Assembly (NCBI GenBank): GCA_016781705.1
Contig: JADDPV010000088.1
Span: 1 to 5,196, forward strand
Source: Rubrobacter sp.
GTDB taxonomy: Bacteria > Actinomycetota > Rubrobacteria > Rubrobacterales > Rubrobacteraceae
Direction: 5' to 3'
DNA: 5,196 bases
In this document: positions 1 to 4,614 of the stretch, piece after piece
How positions within the stretch are numbered: the first letter of the stretch is position 1
How the letters are laid out: the number at the start of each line of letters is the position of its first letter
Translations under genes and position numbers: made by a program
The notes under the pieces: model-generated
What the model saw: only the letters and a program-made list of their open reading frames with translations
The model's database searches: none
What the model was told of the DNA's origin: nothing

Positions 1-27
1 ATTCTTCACGGCGGTAGGCATCTCGCG

Positions 28-36
28 TGTTATAAA
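28..36 (+). promoter_or_regulatory. Extended -10 promoter for the DedA gene
   Basis: TGT followed by TATAAA forms an extended -10 element (TG at 28-29, hexamer 31-36). It ends nine bases before the ATG at 46, so transcription starting about 6-8 bases after the hexamer would begin almost at the start codon. No Shine-Dalgarno-like sequence lies between, only a CCGGCCGG stretch, which fits a leaderless or near-leaderless message. No good -35 is visible, as expected for an extended -10. This is inferred from sequence match only. Confidence 0.4.
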
Positions 37-45
37 CCCGGCCGG

Positions 46-762
46 ATGGACGGGATCCTGGACCTAATGCGTTCCGTGCCCGACTCGCCCCAGGGCCTGC
101 TCGGCTTTGTCACGGACCTCCTCGTCGCGCACGGCTACCTGATCATCTTTATCGGCGCCGCACTGGACAACTTCGGCCTGCCTGCCTCCGGCGACGTCGT
201 GCTCTTCGCCGGCAGCTTCTTCGCGAACGGAGGGCAGGCCGCCCTGTCGCTCGTGATGCTCTCGGCCGCTTTGGGCGCGGCGGTCTCGGACAACGTGGTT
301 TACTGGATCGGGCGCTACGGCGGCCGGCCCCTGATCGACCGCATCCTGAAGGCGCACGTCCTCTCGTTCTTGCTCGACGCCAGGAGCCTCGGCAGGGTCG
401 AGCGATACTTCGAGGAGCACGGCGGCAAGTCCGTCTTCGTTGGGCGCTTCGGGCCGGGCCTGCGCAGCATGACCCCCCTCTTCGCCGGGGTGAGCCAGAT
501 GAAGTACCGCAGCTTCCTGCCCTACAACGTGGCGGCGGCCCTCGTCTGGTCCACCGCCTACGGCACGGCCGGCTACGTCTTCGGCGAGTACTGGAACGAG
601 CTCCTCGCCGTCGCCCGCTCCGTCGGCTACGGCTTCGCCGCCCTCGTCGCCCTCTCCGTCGCCCTCTACGCCCTCCGCCACCACCACAAGGCGCGGCGCA
701 AGGCGAAGCGGCCCGCGAACGAGGACCTGCTCCAAAGCCGGTCCCGGCAGGAAGAGGAGTAA
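46..762 (+). CDS. DedA family membrane protein
   Basis: A 238-residue integral membrane protein of the DedA (SNARE-associated / VTT-domain) family. Members act in the cytoplasmic membrane in envelope homeostasis, and some flip the lipid carrier undecaprenyl phosphate. Visible marks are the N-terminal re-entrant/hydrophobic region at about 25-60 with FGLPASGD (43-50), a variant of the usual F-x-x-P-x-P-G-E signature with Asp instead of Glu. A second hydrophobic block spans 64-88. The family hallmark at 131-148 is FVGRFGPGLRSMTPLFAG, with Arg134, Pro137, Arg140, Pro144 and Gly148. Hydrophobic segments follow at about 159-180 and 194-211, then a His/Lys/Arg-rich cytoplasmic tail. Length is slightly above the usual 200-220 residues. 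ATG 46 is chosen from the upstream -10 element; an in-frame ATG at 67 is possible. It stands alone, with a broken gene behind it. The substrate cannot be told from sequence. Confidence 0.9.
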   Translation: MDGILDLMRSVPDSPQGLLGFVTDLLVAHGYLIIFIGAALDNFGLPASGDVVLFAGSFFANGGQAALSLVMLSAALGAAVSDNVVYWIGRYGGRPLIDRILKAHVLSFLLDARSLGRVERYFEEHGGKSVFVGRFGPGLRSMTPLFAGVSQMKYRSFLPYNVAAALVWSTAYGTAGYVFGEYWNELLAVARSVGYGFAALVALSVALYALRHHHKARRKAKRPANEDLLQSRSRQEEE

Positions 763-776
763 CCTCCGCGAACCGT

Positions 777-791
777 CCCCGAGGACCGGGG
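777..791 (+). terminator. Weak GC hairpin after the DedA gene
   Basis: CCCCG (777-781) and CGGGG (787-791) can pair as a five-base GC stem with a five-base loop, 15 bases after the DedA stop codon. There is no T-tract after it, so it would be at best an imperfect or factor-assisted terminator. It could also be chance in GC-rich DNA. Confidence 0.25.
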
Positions 792-1058
792 CGCGGCCAG
801 GACGGCGCTGGCGGTCGCGAAGAGCGGCGACGACGATGATACCCTGAGGGGTACAAACAAGGCGGACAACCTGAGCGGTGACTCCGGCAACGACGACAGC
901 TACGCCGGTCTGGGCAGGAATGATGTCTCCGACGGCAACTTCTTCGAAGACGATAACGACGGCGTCAGGGACACTAACGACTGCGGCACCGGGATCGACA
1001 CGTCGGGTCCGACGGCATAGACGAACTCACCGACTGCGAGAACGCCGCCCGCCGTTAA
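790..1058 (+). pseudogene. Remnant of RTX-like calcium-binding-repeat protein
   Basis: Read in the frame of 823-825, the sequence encodes an Asp/Gly/Asn-rich peptide beginning SGDDDDTLRGTNKADNLSG and continuing with GNDD, GLGRND, GNFFEDD and CGTGID. This matches the style of short secreted hemolysin-type (RTX, GGxGxDxxx) calcium-binding proteins. The frame has no ATG, GTG or TTG start, and no recognisable signal peptide apart from a short Ala-rich RTALAVA stretch just upstream. It hits TAG at 1018-1020. Shifting by one base near 1003-1010 restores a natural-looking C-terminus, DGIDELTDCENAARR, ending at TAA 1056-1058. So the piece looks like a 5'-truncated gene with one frameshift, lying directly behind the DedA gene. 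The family call rests on composition and pattern; a sequencing error at the shift is possible, but the missing start is independent evidence of decay. Confidence 0.55.
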
Positions 1059-1131
1059 ATAGACAGCTAGCCAAACTCCGCCGGGCCACAGCGTAACCAC
1101 TCCGGCCCCTCCCTTGTCTAATCAGTATCTT

Positions 1132-1176
1132 ACCGGGCCGGCGCCTATCACCCCCCTCCTAACACGCCGGCCCGGT
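1132..1176. repeat. Perfect 12-bp GC-rich inverted repeat
   Basis: ACCGGGCCGGCG at 1132-1143 is exactly complementary to CGCCGGCCCGGT at 1165-1176, separated by a 21-base C-rich spacer. As RNA it would make a very stable stem in either direction. No T-tract follows on either side, so a classical intrinsic terminator is not shown. It could be a GC-type terminator for the left-hand genes, a protein-binding palindrome or the trace of a small mobile repeat. Confidence 0.6.
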
Positions 1177-1267
1177 CGCCTTCTCCCCAATTCTCCGGCC
1201 GGAGGCGATCAAGGGCCAAAACCATCGCGCAAACGACGCATAAACGCCACAAAGTCTGGATCTCTAC

Positions 1268-1289
1268 CGAAGGTCTAGGTAAACCTTCG
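1268..1289. repeat. Short inverted repeat upstream of zinc-ribbon gene
   Basis: CGAAGGT (1268-1274) pairs with ACCTTCG (1283-1289) around an eight-base loop. TCTC at 1261-1264 can extend pairing with GAGA at 1291-1294 across a small internal loop. It lies about 150 bases upstream of the start at 1436 and could be a leader hairpin or operator. A further CGAAGGT occurs at 1737-1743 downstream of the gene. No function can be assigned. Confidence 0.3.
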
Positions 1290-1435
1290 TGAGAGACGCG
1301 GGTGAAGCGTAAGCTGCGTGGGGTTGAGTGCGGTAGACGTTGCGTGCCTCGCGCGGAGGTGCGAAGCTGCATCCCGGTACCGGTCGAGGCAACACGCGGC
1401 CGCAAGCGAACGGGAGCACGAGGAGGGGGAGGAAC

Positions 1436-1681
1436 ATGAGGCAGGAACCAGAACCGGAACGTTTCGCGGAGCGGTTCGTCGATTTTTCGGATCGCATCGT
1501 TTTGGGGTGCGAGGAGTGCGGCGAAAGGATGGTGCTACTCGGTCGCGAAGAGGACTGGCTCTCGGAGAGGGCCAACTTCGAGTGCGAGTGCGGCGAGGAG
1601 TTGACGCTCGCGAACCGCGCCGAGGAGGAGGCCCTGCTCGTCAAGGAGCTGCTCCGCACCAACGGCATCTCCGGCGCCTGA
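1436..1681 (+). CDS. Small zinc-ribbon-like protein, function unknown
   Basis: An 81-residue acidic protein. The start ATG 1436 is decided by an excellent Shine-Dalgarno, AGGAGGG at 1421-1427, eight bases upstream; the longer in-frame start at 1340 would add an Arg/Gly-rich stretch with no gene character. Cysteines fall at 25, 28, 50 and 52 as C-E-E-C-G and C-E-C-G, about 21 residues apart, the spacing expected for a single zinc ribbon or zinc-beta-ribbon knuckle. A probably helical, Glu-rich tail follows at 60-75. No DNA-binding domain, signal peptide or membrane segment is visible. It stands alone: the neighbours on both sides are pseudogene remnants, so context gives no function. The second metal ligand pair is CxC rather than CxxC, so metal binding is an inference. 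I do not recognise a named family. Confidence 0.75.
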   Translation: MRQEPEPERFAERFVDFSDRIVLGCEECGERMVLLGREEDWLSERANFECECGEELTLANRAEEEALLVKELLRTNGISGA

Positions 1682-1836
1682 CACAAAGACACCGATGAAC
1701 GCCGGCGGCGGGTGTCCCCTATCAAGGCAATATTTACGAAGGTTGATCCATCGCATCGGGAAGGCTTTCGTCGACAAGCGGGCTCCCTCCAACAGAAATC
1801 TTGATGCCTGAGACCCGGCTTGTCGAAAGATCGATC

Positions 1837-2118
1837 CCTCCGCAAGCTGCTGCCAGGGGGATCCAGGCGCGAAGCGACCCGCACGGACGGTCTCCAACGC
1901 CATCAGGGCGAGCAGGATGAGGCCCACGTCGGCGGCGACGAAGAAAGGCGGCAGGAGCACTCCGAGGGTGATGAGGCCCATGACGGCCCCGAGCCGGGCG
2001 AGGGCGATGCGTTCGCTGGGGGAGTGCCGGTTCTCACGTACCGGACGAAGCCCACGGCGAGCAGATAGACCACGACGGAGCCGCTCAGGAGCGCGCCCAA
2101 CGAAGCCGGACTCCTCAC
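1837..2118 (-). pseudogene. C-terminal remnant of LtrA-like membrane protein, frameshifted
   Basis: Two hydrophobic stretches that belong together lie in different minus-strand frames. From 2118 downward one frame gives a membrane segment, LGALLSGSVVVYLLAVGF, then VRYVRTG. From about 2040 the sense continues in another frame as SPSERIALARLGAVMG, then further membrane segments to LLALMALETVR (ending near 1883). The shift lies near a run of five C on the coding strand (2022-2018). The pattern of a hydrophobic helix, a basic R-Y-V-R type loop, then paired helices ending in an E-T-x-R segment resembles the last three membrane helices of the low-temperature-requirement A (LtrA) family. The family is normally around 350-400 residues, so most of the N-terminal part is absent; an upstream stop in this frame (2142-2140) confirms there is no intact gene. 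The frameshift and truncation are seen; the family assignment is tentative. Confidence 0.45.
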
Positions 2119-2139
2119 CGCCAGGACAGGCGACGGGTA

Positions 2140-2442
2140 TCACCCAAACGGCCAAGGTTTGTCCGGGTTTTCGTCGCCGCCACAGAGCGGAGGGGCGAAA
2201 CCTCTTCGGTCGGCGCTCGGGGCGGTAAGGGGTTGCTCGTTAGCGGCCATGACAAGTAGGTAGACGGGCTCGCTCTTGGTGAAGCTGGCGTCGAGGATCG
2301 GGGAGCTTATCTCGCAGTAGTAAGCGTACCAGAGCGGTCATTCGGGGTCGGCGCCGTCCGTTTCGATGTACGCCTGGTGGTGAGTCTCGCCAACCCCGCA
2401 AGTGGGTTGCTCCGGCTGCTGGGCGAGACCCGTTTCGGTCAT
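2140..2442 (-). pseudogene. Small reading frame with internal in-frame TGA
   Basis: ATG 2442-2440 is preceded four bases away by GAGGAGGG (2454-2447), a strong ribosome binding site, so a gene did start here. It codes 34 residues up to TGA at 2340-2338. The same frame then stays open for another 65 codons to TGA 2142-2140, and the second part (beginning PLWYAYYCEISS, later EPVYLLVMAANEQPL) looks like real protein. The whole would be a 100-residue cytoplasmic protein with Cys15, His21-His22 and Cys43; a CGVG at 15-18 sits where a CxxC might be expected. The TGA could be a nonsense change from TGG or CGA, a recoded codon, or the true end of a 34-residue peptide. The neighbouring LtrA-like remnant is broken, which favours decay. 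Product not recognised. Confidence 0.45.
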
Positions 2443-2563
2443 GTCGCCCTCCTCTTCGCCAATCCGCTGCTTGCAAAGCACGCGGACCAATATCTGTAGC
2501 GCGAAAGCCCGGCAACACGAACGGGCGCTCCCGACACGTCCCATCGTAACGCTGTTTTGGCGC

Positions 2564-2572
2564 TGGTAGACT
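2564..2572 (+). promoter_or_regulatory. Possible extended -10 for the two-component operon
   Basis: TGG followed by TAGACT (2567-2572) resembles an extended -10, about 25 bases before the kinase start codon. No clear -35 is present. This is a weak match and only a candidate for the promoter of the kinase-regulator operon. Confidence 0.25.
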
Positions 2573-2578
2573 CTCAGC

Positions 2579-2586
2579 AGGAGGTG
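2579..2586 (+). promoter_or_regulatory. Ribosome binding site of the sensor kinase
   Basis: AGGAGGTG is a near-perfect complement of the 16S rRNA 3' end and sits 11 bases before GTG 2598. It decides the GTG start; the spacing is slightly long but no other in-frame start is closer. Confidence 0.65.
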
Positions 2587-2597
2587 CTAAAGAGATC

Positions 2598-3782
2598 GTG
2601 TCCCAGCCACCCAGTTTACGCAGCGAAGATGGGGGCCTGCAGCGCCGCAACCACGAGCTCTCGGTCCTGAACGCCATCGCTCGCGAGCTCAACCGCTCGG
2701 TGAATCTGGGCGAGGCGCTCCGGTTCACGCTCTCGCGGGTCGCGGAGCTCTTAGGCTTGAGGACCGGTTGGATCTGGCTCGTAGACGAGCCCACCTCCGA
2801 GCCCTACCTCGCGGCCGCCCAGAACCTGCCCTCCGCCCTCTCTGACGACCCACGCCGCATGGACGGCTCCGGCTACTGCTACTGCCTCGACACCTACAAA
2901 CGGGGCGACTTGAGCGGCGCGGCGAACGTCAACGTGCTCACCTGCAGCCGCCTCAAGGGCCTCGTGGACGGCACCGGCGGCCTACGCTACCACGCCAGCA
3001 TCCCGCTCTACGCCGGAGACGAGAAGCTCGGCGTCATGAACGTCGCGAGCCCCGGCTGGCGGAGCCTCTCACCCGAGGACCTGCAGCTCCTCTACACGGT
3101 CGGCGACCTCTTGAGCATCGCCGTCGAGCGCGCCCGACTCTCCGACCGCAGCGTCGAGTTCGGCGCCGTCGAGGAGCGCAACCGCCTCTCGCGCGAGATC
3201 CACGACACTTTAGCCCAGGGCCTCACCGCGACCACGCTCCAACTGGAGTCCGCCGACGCCCTCCTGGAGACCGGCGCCCCGCCGGAGCGCGCCCGCGAGC
3301 CGCTGCGGCGCGCCCTTTCCCTCACCAAGTCCAACCTCGAGGAGGCCCGCCGCTCCGTGCTCGACCTGCGATCCGCCCCGCTCGAAGGCCGCTCGCTCTC
3401 CGGAGCGCTCGGGTTCCTCGTGGAGCGGTGGGAGGCGGAGACGGGTACAAGCGCGCGCTACACGGCGGTGAACGGCGCCCGCCCGCTCCCGCCGGGCGTG
3501 GAGGTGACGCTGTACCGCGTCTGCCAGGAGGCCCTGGCCAACGTCGCCCGCCACGCCGGGGCGAAGCGCGTCACCGTCCGGCTCGTCGCCACCCCCGAAG
3601 GGGTCCGGCTCGTCGTCGAAGACGACGGCCGGGGCTTCGACGCCTCGGAGGTTCCCGACGACCGCCACGGGCTCGTCGGCATGAGGGAGCGGGTGGGGCT
3701 GCTCGGCGGTACCCTGGAAGTGACGAGCGGCTCCGGCGCTGGCACCCGTGTGGAGGCGGCAGTGCCGCTGGAGGGGCTCTGA
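2598..3782 (+). CDS. GAF-domain sensor histidine kinase, NarL/DegS type
   Basis: A 394-residue cytoplasmic sensor kinase; there is no membrane segment or signal peptide. After a short helix (15-35) comes a GAF domain at about 22-180. The HisKA_3 dimerisation domain follows at about 190-260, with the phospho-acceptor His202 in the EERNRLSREIHDTLAQ box. The HATPase_c domain is at about 300-394, with the N-box Asn315 (EALANVARHA), G1 box DDGRGF at 342-347 and GLVGMRERV at 358-366. This architecture autophosphorylates His202 and passes the phosphate to a NarL-family regulator, which is the next gene. Unusually, the GAF domain carries Cys94 and Cys96 (YCYC) and Cys116 (TCSRL), a C-x-C-x19-C layout that suggests a redox-active or metal/iron-sulfur centre, comparable in idea to cytoplasmic GAF oxygen/redox sensor kinases such as AirS. 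The signal is therefore probably internal, but unproven. The start is GTG with the RBS at 2579-2586. Confidence 0.93.
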   Translation: MSQPPSLRSEDGGLQRRNHELSVLNAIARELNRSVNLGEALRFTLSRVAELLGLRTGWIWLVDEPTSEPYLAAAQNLPSALSDDPRRMDGSGYCYCLDTYKRGDLSGAANVNVLTCSRLKGLVDGTGGLRYHASIPLYAGDEKLGVMNVASPGWRSLSPEDLQLLYTVGDLLSIAVERARLSDRSVEFGAVEERNRLSREIHDTLAQGLTATTLQLESADALLETGAPPERAREPLRRALSLTKSNLEEARRSVLDLRSAPLEGRSLSGALGFLVERWEAETGTSARYTAVNGARPLPPGVEVTLYRVCQEALANVARHAGAKRVTVRLVATPEGVRLVVEDDGRGFDASEVPDDRHGLVGMRERVGLLGGTLEVTSGSGAGTRVEAAVPLEGL

Positions 3783-3783
3783 G

Positions 3784-4437
3784 GTGGAGGACGAGAGGAT
3801 CAGGATCCTGGTGGCCGACGACCACCCGATGCTGCGCGAGGGGCTCGTGACCGTTTTGGGCACGCAGCCGGACTTCGAGGTCGTCGGCGAAGCGGCGGAC
3901 GGGGCGGAGGTCGCGCGGCTCGCGCGGACGCTGCGTCCGGACGTGATCCTGCTGGACCTCGAGATGCCCGGGGTGGACGGTGTCGAGGCCCTGGAGCGGC
4001 TACGCGACGCCGGCTCCGAAGCGCGCGCCGTCGTCTTCACCGCCTACGACACCGACGAGCGCATCCTGGGGGCCTTGCGGGCCGGGGCGCGAGGATACTT
4101 ACTCAAAGGAGCGTCGCGAGCGGAGATCTTCGACGCCATTCGCGTGGTTCACTCGGGGGGATCGCTGCTCCAGCCCGTCGTGACCAGCAAGCTGCTCGAG
4201 AGCATGAGCCGGGACGAGCGGCGCGAGGAGATCGAACCCCTCACGCCCAGGGAACTCGAAGTGCTCACGCTCCTCGCCCGCGGCCAGAAGAACGCGCAGA
4301 TCGCCGGACGGTTGTTCATCAGCGAGCGCACCGTGAAGTTCCACGTCAGCTCCCTCTTGCACAAGCTCGGCGCCGAAAACCGCACCGAGGCCGTAACCGT
4401 CGCAGCGCAGCGCGGCCTGATCCAATTCACCGATTAG
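3784..4437 (+). CDS. NarL/LuxR-family response regulator
   Basis: A 217-residue DNA-binding response regulator. The receiver domain (about 5-122) has the acidic pair Asp12-Asp13, phospho-acceptor Asp58 (LLDLEMPGVDG), Thr86 and Lys108, all the residues needed for phosphorylation. A linker leads to a LuxR-type helix-turn-helix at about 153-215, with LTPRELEVLTLLARG, NAQIAGRLFISERTVKFHVSSLLHKL and a conserved NRTEAV end. The GTG start at 3784 is one base after the kinase stop codon and has GGAGGGG at 3770-3776 inside the kinase end, seven bases upstream. A longer in-frame ATG at 3748 would overlap the kinase and add non-family residues. The two genes are thus a translationally coupled operon and a cognate pair. 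Target genes are not visible; no repeated operator was found. Confidence 0.95.
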   Translation: MEDERIRILVADDHPMLREGLVTVLGTQPDFEVVGEAADGAEVARLARTLRPDVILLDLEMPGVDGVEALERLRDAGSEARAVVFTAYDTDERILGALRAGARGYLLKGASRAEIFDAIRVVHSGGSLLQPVVTSKLLESMSRDERREEIEPLTPRELEVLTLLARGQKNAQIAGRLFISERTVKFHVSSLLHKLGAENRTEAVTVAAQRGLIQFTD

Positions 4438-4576
4438 AGCGTGTTTCGTGAACGGCCCAGTGTCAACCGCCCGCGTCGGTACGGACCGATAGAACGGGAA
4501 AGCATTTAACGCTAGGTATAAGCTACCGCCTAGGATCTTCATCTTTAGAGCGCATCCTCATTGGCGGTCAGCTTCA

Positions 4577-4591
4577 TGCCTCTGTTAGGCA
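4577..4591 (-). terminator. Weak hairpin after the DsbA-family gene
   Basis: TGCCT and AGGCA form a five-base stem with a five-base loop, 23 bases beyond the minus-strand stop at 4615. There is no T-tract. It may help end transcription between the convergent regulator and oxidoreductase genes, but the support is thin. The rest of 4438-4614 shows no gene; it is visibly richer in A/T than the regulator gene. Confidence 0.2.
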
Positions 4592-4614
4592 GACACCACA
4601 TCATTGCCCCCTCA

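Larger units (their letters stand above)
1059..1435. other. Non-coding spacer between pseudogene and zinc-ribbon gene
   Basis: No reading frame here has gene-like composition; the open frames are short, Arg/Pro-rich or cross into neighbours. The stretch holds two inverted repeats described separately (1132-1176 and 1268-1289). It must also contain the promoter and 5' leader of the gene at 1436, but I see no convincing -35/-10 pair. Confidence 0.5.

Noticed and set aside
64..735. Long minus-strand open frame opposite the DedA gene
   Set aside because: It is a shadow of the GC-rich DedA gene: its product is low-complexity Glu/Gly/Val-rich and has no motif, while the plus strand carries clear family signatures.
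878..1096. Short plus-strand Thr-rich open frame over the calcium-repeat remnant
   Set aside because: Out-of-frame reading of the Asp/Gly-rich repeat; threonines arise from shifted GAC/AAC codons.
1282..1744. AACCTTCGT (1282-1290) and its complement at 1736-1744 flanking the zinc-ribbon gene as mobile-element ends
   Set aside because: Nine bases at this distance can occur by chance, flanks do not extend the match, and no target duplication is seen.
1264..1884. Minus-strand open frame of about 206 codons across the zinc-ribbon gene
   Set aside because: Ser/Arg-rich product with no domain; it covers the intact small gene with a strong RBS on the other strand and has no ribosome binding site of its own.
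2305..2325. SECIS-like hairpin behind the TGA at 2340-2338
   Set aside because: Spacing is acceptable but the stem is only five pairs, and the 11-nt loop begins CU without a G in the first two positions; insufficient to call a SECIS.
4434..4553. Direct repeat TTAGAGCG at 4434-4441 and 4546-4553 as insertion-element ends
   Set aside because: Only eight bases match, there are no terminal inverted repeats or transposase remains between them, and one copy overlaps the regulator stop codon.
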